Assembly (NCBI GenBank): GCA_036502085.1 | Contig: DASXZD010000098.1 | Span: forward strand, 18,693 to 82,692 | From: PALSA-505 sp036502085 | GTDB taxonomy: Bacteria > Actinomycetota > Actinomycetes > Streptosporangiales > Streptosporangiaceae | DNA: 64,000 nucleotides | Direction: 5' to 3' | In this document: in pieces, positions 1 through 8,637 of the stretch | Layout of the letters: every line of letters starts with the position of its first letter | Position numbering within the stretch: the first letter of the stretch is position 1 | The notes under the pieces: generated by a model | What the model was told of the DNA's origin: nothing | Seen by the model: only the letters and a program-made list of their open reading frames with translations | Databases searched by the model: none | Translations under genes and position numbers: made by a program

Positions 1-324
1 GCAGGTAGGAGCCTCGGCGGCGGCGTTCGGCTGGCTGCGGGCGGCGGCCGGGCGGGGCGGGCGGGGGCCGGGCCGCGGCGGGGCTCGCGGGGGCTCGCGC
101 AATTGCGCGGTATCCCGGGCGGATAGCCGCATGATCAAATTGCCGGGAATCCCGGCCAGGCGGTGCTCACCGGACGCCCGGAAGGGCGGGTCGCATCACA
201 CCGGCCGTTCTTTGTAAAGGCTTATCGCTCTTGACAACGACGGCCGTACCGGGAGACGCTGCTACCAGGCTCTGGAAAGCGCGCGGGAACGGCGTGTTCA
301 CGGATCCCGCAGAAAGGGGTCCGA
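1..324. other. Intergenic or cluster-edge sequence, no gene seen
   Basis: No convincing reading frame was found here. Positions about 41-85 are runs of G-rich sequence. The last 20 bases carry a plausible ribosome binding site (AGAAAGGGG) for the radical SAM gene at 325. A TTGACA hexamer sits near 232 but has no clear -10 partner at 17-18 bases, so no promoter is called. Confidence 0.4.
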
Positions 325-2259
325 ATGGCACCGGCAGCCGACCGCGGCAGCAAGTTAACTCGAGTACTCTTGATCAAGCCGCCCATCAGGTCGTGCATGG
401 TCGAGATCGGCCGTCATATGCCGATCGGGCTGGCCTATCTGGCGTCCAGGCTCCGGCAGGATAACGTGGATGTCGATATCTTCGACTCGCTCGCCTGGAC
501 CAGCGACAACTACGTCGTCCCGCCGGATGAGTACACCGCGGCCGACCGGGCCAAGATTGCCGCGCACCCGCGCTGGACGCATCTTGTTCACTGGGGCGCC
601 ACCTGGGACCGGATCCGGGACAAGCTCAGCGACGGCCATTACGACATCGTCGGCGTATCGTGCATGTTCACGCCCTACTACGAGCCTGCCTACCAGATCG
701 CCAGGATGGCGAAAGAACTCCAGCCGTCGGCGCGGATCGTCCTCGGTGGTCAGCACCCGACGGTGGCTCATCATCACGCAATTGCCGAGCCGGCCTTCGA
801 CGCGCTGATCCTGGGCGAGGCCGAGGGGAATATCGTCGAAGTGGTGCGGGCGCTCGTAAACGGCGAGAGTCTGACCGGGTTCCCCGGCCTCGCGTTCCGC
901 TGCGGCAACGGCCTGTGCGATTGTGCGGAGCCTTCGAACCGGGTGCATCTGCAGCCCCGCACACAGTTCGTGCAGGATCTGGACGGCCTGCCGCTGCCGG
1001 CCGTCGATCTGCTCGACATGAGCCATTACGATTCGACCGCGACGCTCATCACCAGTCGCGGCTGCCCGTTCTCCTGCTCGTTCTGCACCGTTCACGCCAC
1101 GGTCGGGAAGAAGTTCCGCGCCCGGTCGCCCCAGCTTGTCGTGGACGAGATGGAGCATTACGTCACCGAGCATGGCGTCCGGCGGTTCTTCATCGAGGAC
1201 GACAATTTCACGTTCGATATACCGCGGGTTCACGAAATATGCCAGGCCGTCTATAACCGCGGCCTCGACGTCGAACTGCACCTGCCCAACGGCATGACCG
1301 TCATCAAGCTGACCGAGGATCTGGTCTCTGATATGGCGCGGGCCGGATTCCGCAGCCTGTTCCTCGGGCTCGAGACCACCGACGTCGTCCGGCTCCGCAA
1401 GATCCGCAAGGGCTTTACCTCGCTGGCCAAGGTCAACGAGGGGGCCAACTTCTTCACCGATCAGGGCATCGACGCGGGCGCTTCGTTGATCGTCGGGCTG
1501 CTCGGGCAGAGCCGGGCCGAGCTGGTCAGGGACTCGATCAACCTGATGCTCGTCGGGGTGCGCTTCTGGACCAACCCGTTCTACCCGATCCCGGGATCGC
1601 CCGATTTCCAGACCTGCCAGCGGCTGGGCCTGATCACCCACGACACCGAGCTGGCGCTCTACGACCAGTTCAACTTCGCGATCGGTTCCGACATCCTGCC
1701 CCCGGCCGAGCTGTACTGGGCCTGGGTCTGCACCCAGGCGATGGCGTTGTGGCCGCGGTATGTGCTGGAAGGCCAGGCCGCGATGGCCGAGCGGGGCGAG
1801 CTTCCGCTGGCCGAGGCGCTGGACCGGCTGCTCGCGCACAGCACGAATCTTTTCGGCCCGAACGGCGAGCTGGAAGTGCCGGCCGTCCCGGTCGCGGTTC
1901 GGGCCGAGGACAACTTGATCTTCGTCCATCCGGACGGCTGCTTCGACTCGATGCAGCACGTGTCGGGCAAGCCGCAGCCCGACGGGCTGTGCACCTTCAC
2001 CGGAGACGTCCTCGCGGCCGTGGTCAGCATCTACTCGGGCGTTCCGTATGCGGCGCGCCAGCTGCCGGGCAAGGACGACGGCCGGTGCGTTTTCGTGCTG
2101 TCACCCGAAGGGGTCTCGCCGGTCTTCCTCGAGGTCACCGGCACGATCAAGGCCGAGCTTGATACGGCGCTGGCCGCCGGGGCGGGCGGCGGGGCGGCCG
2201 GCGCGGGTGAGCGCGTCGCCGAGCCGGTCGAGCGAGACGAAGCCCTCCAGCTTCGGTAA
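325..2259 (+). CDS. B12-binding-domain radical SAM enzyme (aminoglycoside cluster)
   Basis: A 644-residue protein with a cobalamin-binding-like Rossmann domain at about residues 12-175 (segments VLLIKPP and GGQHP). A radical SAM domain follows, with the [4Fe-4S] motif CPFSCSFC at C247, C251 and C254. The segment GLETT further on fits the SAM-barrel strand. This architecture is shared by class B radical SAM methylases such as GenK and by many uncharacterised natural-product enzymes. No DxHxxG cobalamin motif is obvious, so B12 use is uncertain. C-methylation or a redox/dehydration step on an aminoglycoside intermediate is inference. The ATG at 325 is chosen for the AGAAAGGGG site before it. 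The C-terminus ends in a low-complexity Gly/Ala tail. It converges on the exporter fusion across a strong hairpin. Confidence 0.8.
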   Translation: MAPAADRGSKLTRVLLIKPPIRSCMVEIGRHMPIGLAYLASRLRQDNVDVDIFDSLAWTSDNYVVPPDEYTAADRAKIAAHPRWTHLVHWGATWDRIRDKLSDGHYDIVGVSCMFTPYYEPAYQIARMAKELQPSARIVLGGQHPTVAHHHAIAEPAFDALILGEAEGNIVEVVRALVNGESLTGFPGLAFRCGNGLCDCAEPSNRVHLQPRTQFVQDLDGLPLPAVDLLDMSHYDSTATLITSRGCPFSCSFCTVHATVGKKFRARSPQLVVDEMEHYVTEHGVRRFFIEDDNFTFDIPRVHEICQAVYNRGLDVELHLPNGMTVIKLTEDLVSDMARAGFRSLFLGLETTDVVRLRKIRKGFTSLAKVNEGANFFTDQGIDAGASLIVGLLGQSRAELVRDSINLMLVGVRFWTNPFYPIPGSPDFQTCQRLGLITHDTELALYDQFNFAIGSDILPPAELYWAWVCTQAMALWPRYVLEGQAAMAERGELPLAEALDRLLAHSTNLFGPNGELEVPAVPVAVRAEDNLIFVHPDGCFDSMQHVSGKPQPDGLCTFTGDVLAAVVSIYSGVPYAARQLPGKDDGRCVFVLSPEGVSPVFLEVTGTIKAELDTALAAGAGGGAAGAGERVAEPVERDEALQLR

Positions 2260-2311
2260 TCCCCGGGCGTAATCCCGGGGCGTAACCTCCGGGCGTAACC
2301 TCCGGGCATTA
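2260..2311. repeat. Four tandem 13-bp units after the radical SAM stop codon
   Basis: Four adjacent 13-base units at 2260, 2273, 2286 and 2299 are variants of CCTCCGGGCGTAA. They sit between the stop codon and the terminator hairpin. Each unit carries an in-frame-like TAA, so read-through would meet repeated stops. Function is unknown; slipped-strand duplication is the simplest explanation. Confidence 0.7.
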
Positions 2312-2315
2312 AGCA

Positions 2316-2344
2316 GGGCCCGGGCGGCGCTGCCGCCCGGGCCC
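2316..2344. terminator. Bidirectional terminator hairpin between convergent genes
   Basis: A perfect 13-bp stem, GGGCCCGGGCGGC (2316-2328) with its complement at 2332-2344, has a 3-base loop. It has no T-tract, as is common for actinomycete terminators. It lies 57 bases after the radical SAM stop and 15 bases after the exporter fusion stop on the other strand, so it probably serves both. Confidence 0.8.
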
Positions 2345-2359
2345 GGTGATCCGGCCGGA

Positions 2360-5300
2360 TCAGCCGTTCACGTGCTCCATTTCGTGCTGGTGATTCTCGA
2401 GCGGGTGATCCATCCGGCGGGCGGTCCGGCGGCCTTGCGTGGTCGCCGAGATCCGGTCCTTGCGCGCGGCCAGCTCGATCTCGGCCACGGTCAGCGGCAC
2501 GACGACCTCGATTTCATCCCGCGCCGCCGGGTGCGTGTCGAGCAGTTCCGGCAGGTTGTACGCCCACAGGTGCCCGGTATGCAGTACGAACCTGCTCCAC
2601 TCGTCCCGCTGGTCCAGCGGGACGATGGACCGGCGGAGCATCCGGATATCGTCCATCATCTGGCCGTGCACCGCCAGGTCCGTCCGCGGGGACGGCCCGG
2701 CCCCTTCGGCCCGCTTGAACGGCGGCGCCTGCTGGAACTCCGGCGCGCTGTGCTCGATCCAGGCGCTGGTGTCCTCCTTGATGCCGTCGGCCAGCGCGCG
2801 GGCGGCCTGCCCAGTGCTGACGCCCGCCTCCCTGGCCTGCCAGTAGCGCAGCACCCGCGAGGCGTGCCCGACCATGCCGGTCATGGTGCCGCCGCTGGTC
2901 AGCACGTGCCCGGTGCCGAACGAATCACCGGCCACCACGCCGTTGGGCGCCACCAGCGCGTCGTCGCCGATCCGCTCGACCACGCTGAACATCTTGGGCC
3001 CGTAGGCCAGCTGGATCTTCAGGATCTCCTTCTTCGGCAGCTCGGTGATGAACGACATCTGGTCCAGGAAGTACTCCCGGATCAGGAACTGGTAGCCGGC
3101 GTAGTACTGGGCTGACTTCTTCTCCGTTCCCGGCGGTACCAGGCCGGCCACGACCGGGTCGAAGCTCTTGAACTCCGGTATCTCGATCAAGGTCCAGCCG
3201 ACCTCCGAGTCGTCCTCGTGGCCGAGCGAGATCTGGCGTACCCAGTACTCGTTGCCCTCCTTGTCGAACTCCGAGGCGATCCGCCGCCGGATCCGGCTGT
3301 CGAAGTACAGCTCGATGTTGCCGGCCAGGTAGTCGGCCTCGGCCGGCACCGGCCCGCGACCGTCCTGGCGGTCCACCCTGACCTGCTCCAGCTTGAGCCC
3401 GAGCCGGGCCGCGTCCGGGCTGTCGGCGCCCTCGGCCAGCATGAACAGCTCAGGGACGCCGAGGTCGAGTACCTCGGTGCCGGGGATCCGCTCGCGCCGG
3501 AACTTGTTCTTCTCGTCGTACTCGCGCACGGCCTCGATGAGGATCCGCTTGCGGCCGTCCGGCTCGGTGACGAAGCCCTCCTGAGCGGTCATGTTCCAGC
3601 CGAACGGGAGCCGGCCGCGCCAGCCGGGCCGCCGGGCATGGCCGGTGACCACCCGGTGGTAGGTGAACATCCGGATCCGCGGCTCGTCGCCGCGCTCCAG
3701 GTCCATCGCCTCCAGGCCCTCCAGGTACCGGCGCATGAGGATCAGCAGTTCCTCGGCCCCGGCCTGGAACATTGCCGGGCTCTCCAGCACCTCCTTCATC
3801 GGCACGCCGACCCGGTCCAGGTTGGGCTGGGTCGGCGGCTCGATCGCTCCGCCCCGGGTCAGCGAGCGGACCGGCTGGCCGTCGCGCCAGCGGTCGTCGA
3901 TCAGCTCCGAGTGCCGGATCCCGCCGCCGATGTGCGCGTCCACGTCGAACCCGTAGATCACCTCGTCGGCGCGGGCGTCACCGGCCACCGAGTCCGGGCT
4001 GTACAGGCAGTCGGACAGCTTGAGCAGGCGGCCGTCGCCGCGCTTGGGCAGCCGGTCCGCACCGTAGCGCTCCAGCATCAGGTGGTCGATCAGGGCCAGG
4101 TGGTGGTAGTAGTCCTCCCGGATCGACCAGTGCATGACCGACACGTACGGGTCGCCGCGCAGTTCCACGCCCACCGTGCGCTTGCCCATGGCGATGGACC
4201 AGAGCATGGCCATCATGCCGGCTCCGCCCATGCCGATGGCCATGAAGTCCGCGTCCACTGCGCCGGTCAGATCCCGGTGCAGCATGTCCCCGGACACGCC
4301 GCCGCCGTGGTCCAGCAGCTTGGGCGCGGTCTTGGGCACGGCTGGCTGCAGGAAGAACAGGCACAGCACGAACCCGGCCGCCGCCAGGCCGGCCCCGATG
4401 AAGAACGCCAGCCGGTAGCCGCTGGTCAGCGCCGGGGCGACCGCCGTCCCGGCGGCCAGCGCGTGCACGGTATGGCTGGCCGAGACCGTCGCCATGACGG
4501 CCAGGCCGATAGCCGGCCCCACCTGCTGGGTGGTGTTGATCAGGCCGGACCGCAGGCCGGAGTCGCTCGTGGTGGCGTCGGCCACCGCGATCGTCAGCAC
4601 GGCCGGGAAGGACAGGCCTGAGCCGACGCCGAGCAGCACCATCGAGGGCAGCACGTCGGTCAGGTACCGGCCGTGCACCGGTACCCGCGCGAACAGCAGC
4701 AGGCCTGCCGCGATCAGCACCAGGCCGCCCAGCAGCACGGCTTTGGCTTCCACGTTGTTGATCAGCTTGGGCGTGGCCTTGAGCGAGAGCACTCCGATGA
4801 TCGCCGTGGCGGGCAGGAAGGCCAGCCCTACCTCGATCACGCCGTAGTGCAGTACCTGCTGCATGTACAGCGCGCCCAGGAAGAACAGCCCACCCAGGCC
4901 TGCCACCATCAGCGACTGGACGATGTTGGACCAGGCCACGTTGCGCGCCCGGAAGATGCCCAGCGGCACCAGCGGGTTGCGGGCGGTGGCCTCGCGAACC
5001 ACGAAGCCGGCCAGCAGCAGCAGCGCACCGCCGCCGAGCAGCAGGGTTCGCGCCGACCCCCAGCTGTGCTGGGATGTCTGCACGATCGTGTACACCAGCA
5101 GCATCAGCGAGGAAGTGATCAGCAGCGCACCGAGCACGTCGGCGCCCTTTTCCTTGCCGATCTCGCGCAGGTCGTCCAGCAGCCGCAGCCCGAAGGTGAC
5201 GGTCAGGATGCCGATCGGCACGTTCACGAAGAAGATCCAGTGCCAGTTGAGGCTCTGGGTCAGGACGCCGCCCAGCAGCAGGCCGAGGCCGGCTCCGGTG

Positions 5301-5821
5301 GCCGCCACGAACGCGTAGAACCCGATCGCCTTGACCTGCTCCTGTGGCTTGGGGAACATCGTGGCGATCATCCCGAGCGCGACCGCCGTGGCCAGTGCGC
5401 CGCCGACGCCCTGGCCGAACCGCGCGCCGATCAGCATCCACTGGTCCTGGGCCAGGCCGGCCACCATCGAGGAGACGGTGAACAGCGCGAAGCCGCCGGC
5501 GAACAGCCGCTTCGGGCCGATCAGGTCGCCGAGCCGGCCGGCGAACAGCAGCAGCCCGCCGAACGGGATCAGGTAGGCATTGACCATCCAGGCCAGGTTG
5601 GCCTGAGAGAACCCCAGGCTGCGCTGGATCGACGGCAAGGCGACGTTCACCACCGACGTGTCCACCACGATCATCAGCGTGCCCGCGCACAGCACGAGCA
5701 GCGCTATCTGCCGCTCCCGCAGGCTCCGCAGCGGCTGCACCGCGAGCTTGCGGTGCTGGACGGTCTCGTTCAGGCTGCCGAACGAGTCGCCCCTGGGGGT
5801 CTGCTCGACAGTGGCGGTCAT
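2360..5821 (-). CDS. DHA2-type MFS exporter fused to a large flavoprotein-like domain
   Basis: A single 1153-residue frame. Residues about 35-500 form a DHA2 (14-helix) major facilitator drug exporter: the D-TSVVNVALP motif of helix 1 and motif A GRLGDLIGPKR are clear. From about residue 520 a dinucleotide-binding-like fold starts (AIGMGGAGMMAMLWS followed by RTVGVELRG). It continues to a conserved GDSFGTGHVLTSGGTMTGM segment resembling the C-terminal FAD-contact loop of flavin monooxygenases. This half is a full-length paralogue of the upstream 681-residue protein. The ATG overlaps the upstream stop as ATGA, so translation is coupled. Export of the cluster product is the likely job of the first half; the reaction of the second half is unknown. 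I know of no characterised protein with this fusion. Confidence 0.85.
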   Translation of the reverse strand: MTATVEQTPRGDSFGSLNETVQHRKLAVQPLRSLRERQIALLVLCAGTLMIVVDTSVVNVALPSIQRSLGFSQANLAWMVNAYLIPFGGLLLFAGRLGDLIGPKRLFAGGFALFTVSSMVAGLAQDQWMLIGARFGQGVGGALATAVALGMIATMFPKPQEQVKAIGFYAFVAATGAGLGLLLGGVLTQSLNWHWIFFVNVPIGILTVTFGLRLLDDLREIGKEKGADVLGALLITSSLMLLVYTIVQTSQHSWGSARTLLLGGGALLLLAGFVVREATARNPLVPLGIFRARNVAWSNIVQSLMVAGLGGLFFLGALYMQQVLHYGVIEVGLAFLPATAIIGVLSLKATPKLINNVEAKAVLLGGLVLIAAGLLLFARVPVHGRYLTDVLPSMVLLGVGSGLSFPAVLTIAVADATTSDSGLRSGLINTTQQVGPAIGLAVMATVSASHTVHALAAGTAVAPALTSGYRLAFFIGAGLAAAGFVLCLFFLQPAVPKTAPKLLDHGGGVSGDMLHRDLTGAVDADFMAIGMGGAGMMAMLWSIAMGKRTVGVELRGDPYVSVMHWSIREDYYHHLALIDHLMLERYGADRLPKRGDGRLLKLSDCLYSPDSVAGDARADEVIYGFDVDAHIGGGIRHSELIDDRWRDGQPVRSLTRGGAIEPPTQPNLDRVGVPMKEVLESPAMFQAGAEELLILMRRYLEGLEAMDLERGDEPRIRMFTYHRVVTGHARRPGWRGRLPFGWNMTAQEGFVTEPDGRKRILIEAVREYDEKNKFRRERIPGTEVLDLGVPELFMLAEGADSPDAARLGLKLEQVRVDRQDGRGPVPAEADYLAGNIELYFDSRIRRRIASEFDKEGNEYWVRQISLGHEDDSEVGWTLIEIPEFKSFDPVVAGLVPPGTEKKSAQYYAGYQFLIREYFLDQMSFITELPKKEILKIQLAYGPKMFSVVERIGDDALVAPNGVVAGDSFGTGHVLTSGGTMTGMVGHASRVLRYWQAREAGVSTGQAARALADGIKEDTSAWIEHSAPEFQQAPPFKRAEGAGPSPRTDLAVHGQMMDDIRMLRRSIVPLDQRDEWSRFVLHTGHLWAYNLPELLDTHPAARDEIEVVVPLTVAEIELAARKDRISATTQGRRTARRMDHPLENHQHEMEHVNG

Positions 5822-7863
5822 GCCGGCCCGCCCACGGTCGCGGCCTCCATCTGACCGTTCCCGGCCGGCATGGGCTCGGCCGGCGTGCCGGCTGCGCCGT
5901 TCATGTCCGGCTCGGCCATGGTGGCCTCCTGCTTGGCTTCCTCCTCATCGCGGACGGCCGGGTGGAATTCAGACAGCGGCGGCAGCGCGGTCGCGTGCAG
6001 CCGGCCGCTGTGCACCACCAGGCGGCGCCAGTCGGACGGGTCCAGCGGTACGAGCGCGTGCCGGTGCCGCCGGGTGGCGTCGATGGTGTGCGCCCGCTGT
6101 GAGGTGTCCCGGCCGGAGTCCTTGGCGATCTTCTCGATGCGCTCGGCGCCGAAGTTGATCGGCAGGGCCGTGCTGAACTCCTGCGCGCTCACCTTCATCC
6201 AGTCGTCGGTGTCCACCTTGATGGCGTCGGCCAGGTGCCGGATGGCCACCTTGGGCTCGATGCCGGCGTCCCGCTCCTGCCAGTAGGTGAGCACACGGTA
6301 GGAGTGCCCGATCATGCCGGTCATCGCGCCGCCGCTGGTCATGAAGTGCCCGTTGCCGAACGAGTCGCCCGCGACCACGCCGTTGGGCGCGACCTGGGCG
6401 TCGGCACCGACCTTCTCGATCAGGCTGAACAGCTTCGGCCCGTAGGGACACTGGATCTTGTCCAGGTCGGCCCGGGGCAGTTCGGTGATCAGCGCGACCT
6501 GGTCCAGGTAGAAGTCGCGCATCAGGTGCTGCACGGCCGCGACGTACTCCTTGGACTTGCGCTCGGTGCCCGGCTGGACCAGCCCGGCCAGGATCGGGTC
6601 GAAGGTCTTGAAGTCGGGCACCTGGACCAGAATCCAGCCCACCTCGGGGTCTTCTTCGTGACCGACCGCGATCTGGCGGACCCAGTACTCGTTGCCCTCC
6701 TTATCGAACTCCGAGGCAATCCGCCGGCGGAGCCGCCCGTCGACCCAGATCTCCAGCAGCCCGGCCAGGTAGTCGGCCTGGGCCACGACCGGCCCGCGGC
6801 CGTCGTGGTGGTCGACCTCGATGTCCTCCTGCTTGAATCCGAGCCGCTCGGCGTCGGTGCTGAAGAAGCCCTGGGCGATCATGAAGAGCTCGGGGACCCC
6901 GAGGTCGATCACGTCGCTGCCGGGTACGCGCTCCCGGCGGAACTTGCCCTTGTAGTCGAACTCGCGCACCGCCTCAATCCGGATCCGCTTGCGGCCGTCA
7001 GGCTCGTTCACGAACCCTTCCTCGCGGCGGAACCAGCGCATGTAGCCGTCGTCCTGACCGGTGCCGGTGCTCACCACGCGATGCGACAGGAACAGCCGCA
7101 CCCTGGGCGGCGTGCGGCCGGCATCCAGATCCATCCGCTCGATCGCCTCGAGGTAGCGGCGCATGATGATCATGACCTCGGCGGCGCCGCACTGGAACGT
7201 GGACGGGCCGTCGAGCACGTCGAAGATGCTCCGGCCGACCTTCGTCACGTCCGGCACCGGGGGCGGTACCGGCGGGGTCAGTACCGTGAGGATGCGCTCG
7301 GGCTTGCCGTTCTGCCAGCGGTCGTCGATGAACTCGGTCGCGTGGATCCGGCCGGCGATGTGCGCCTCCTCGCCGAGCAGCGAGTCCAGGAAGCCGGTGG
7401 CGACCTCGTCGGCGTCCACCGCGCCGGGCGCCGTGTCCGGGCTGTAGAAGCACTCGGCCAGCTTGAACAGCTTGCCGTCGCCGCGCCGGGGCAGCTCATC
7501 CTCGCTGAAGCGCTCGGCCATCAGCTTGTCGATGAGGCCGAAGTGGTGATACAGGTCCTCTCGGATGTTCCAGTGGATGCCCAGCGACGGGTCACCGCGC
7601 AGTTCCACCCCCACGGTCCGGCGGCCCATGGCGACCGACCAGAGCATGGCCAGCATGCTGGTCGCCCCCAGGCCAAGCGTCACGAAATCCGCGTCCTGCA
7701 CGCCGCGCAGGTCGCCGTGGCCGGCGAATTCGATTTGGGTGTGATCGAGCTGGCCGGCCGCGCTCTTGCGAACGGCTGGCCGCAGCATCGCGCTGGGGAG
7801 CACGCGCTCGCCGGCGGTGCGAGTCAGATTGAGCGGACGCGTCAGCTTGTCCTTGCTGATCAT
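5818..7863 (-). CDS. Large flavoprotein-like oxidoreductase, paralogue of the fusion's C-terminal half
   Basis: A 681-residue soluble protein. A Rossmann-type strand-turn-helix occurs at about residues 60-90 (GLGATSMLAMLWS, then RTVGVELRG). A GDSFGNGHFMTSGGAMTGM segment near residue 480-500 looks like the distal FAD contact of p-hydroxybenzoate-hydroxylase-type enzymes. Long blocks, for example RRRIASEFDKEGNEYWVRQI, are identical or nearly so in the fusion protein. The third glycine of the nucleotide loop is lost here (GLGATS) but kept in the paralogue (GMGGAG), so the two copies may differ in FAD binding. An AGGAAGG site precedes the ATG. It is the first gene of a two-gene operon with the exporter fusion. 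Substrate unknown. Confidence 0.75.
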   Translation of the reverse strand: MISKDKLTRPLNLTRTAGERVLPSAMLRPAVRKSAAGQLDHTQIEFAGHGDLRGVQDADFVTLGLGATSMLAMLWSVAMGRRTVGVELRGDPSLGIHWNIREDLYHHFGLIDKLMAERFSEDELPRRGDGKLFKLAECFYSPDTAPGAVDADEVATGFLDSLLGEEAHIAGRIHATEFIDDRWQNGKPERILTVLTPPVPPPVPDVTKVGRSIFDVLDGPSTFQCGAAEVMIIMRRYLEAIERMDLDAGRTPPRVRLFLSHRVVSTGTGQDDGYMRWFRREEGFVNEPDGRKRIRIEAVREFDYKGKFRRERVPGSDVIDLGVPELFMIAQGFFSTDAERLGFKQEDIEVDHHDGRGPVVAQADYLAGLLEIWVDGRLRRRIASEFDKEGNEYWVRQIAVGHEEDPEVGWILVQVPDFKTFDPILAGLVQPGTERKSKEYVAAVQHLMRDFYLDQVALITELPRADLDKIQCPYGPKLFSLIEKVGADAQVAPNGVVAGDSFGNGHFMTSGGAMTGMIGHSYRVLTYWQERDAGIEPKVAIRHLADAIKVDTDDWMKVSAQEFSTALPINFGAERIEKIAKDSGRDTSQRAHTIDATRRHRHALVPLDPSDWRRLVVHSGRLHATALPPLSEFHPAVRDEEEAKQEATMAEPDMNGAAGTPAEPMPAGNGQMEAATVGGPA

Positions 7864-8637
7864 AGGCCTTCCTGTGGCTATCGCTATGTAACGCTTTGCG
7901 GGTTGTCCATTAGCTCTGTGGTGGCTCTCTTAGTGATGAGCCAGGTACTTAAGGTGAGATACAGGCATGCCCGGAACGGGACTTGCCGACCGGTGTATAC
8001 GGCCGGGACTACGGAACGGGGGTCTGGCTGTCAGCGACGCGGATCCGCCGGACGACGCTGCGCTTGCGGTAGCCCCACAGCAGCCGGTAGGCGGGCGCCC
8101 GGCCGTTGCGGCCAAGGCGGATTCTCAGCGTGCTCGCACCGCCGACGCGACGGCGGGAGCGAACTCGGGCCGGCTGCTCTCGCTCTCGCCGGTCCGGCCG
8201 GTGCACTGATCCCCGTAACATCCCGACGGGCGGCCCGCACCGAGCCACCGAACTGACGCCGGCCCAACTGGTCAGGCCCGAACTGGTCCTGCACTGTGCC
8301 CTCTGTGCCCTCTGGCGAGCCCCATGGTCCGTCAGGAGCACACGTGCCGTCGCGCTTCCCATTGCTCCTACGCCTTCGCTCCCTGTGTAGCCCAGACGTT
8401 CCCCCTACAACACGGACAAGAGGCACTATAGCACATGTACAGTGACAGTCCATATACATTATGCGAACCCTCGCTTTTACCCGCATTCGGGATGGATCCG
8501 CGCGGTTCACCGGGTCGAGGCGGTCGCCAGGCTGGGCCGGTCCCACCCCGTCTGACCAGGGAGTATGCGGCTCTCGGCCAGGTCATCCGGCACAGGCTGG
8601 CTGAACGGCCATTCACCGGGCGGGGCAGGACAGATAC
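7864..8637. other. 774-bp intergenic region upstream of the flavoprotein/exporter operon
   Basis: Several short frames exist on both strands, but none has a credible ribosome site or recognisable product. The stretch at about 8420-8465 is much richer in A+T than its surroundings and holds the minus-strand promoter candidate listed separately. An imperfect inverted pair, ATGTA and TACAT, sits at about 8434-8458 and could be an operator. Confidence 0.45.
8425..8452 (-). promoter_or_regulatory. Candidate promoter for the flavoprotein/exporter operon
   Basis: Read on the minus strand: -35 TGGACT (8452-8447), 16-base spacer, -10 TATAGT (8430-8425). The -10 has five of six consensus bases. It would produce a leader of about 550 bases before the start codon at 7863, which is unusually long. 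Confidence 0.35.

Noticed and set aside
3218..4621. Long plus-strand frame opposite the exporter fusion
   Set aside because: Antisense shadow of high-GC codons; it gives Arg/Gly/His/Val strings with no family signature, while the minus strand encodes a clear transporter and paralogous domain.
6235..8256. 673-codon plus-strand frame
   Set aside because: Antisense shadow of the 681-residue flavoprotein, running on into non-coding sequence; no ribosome site or recognisable product.
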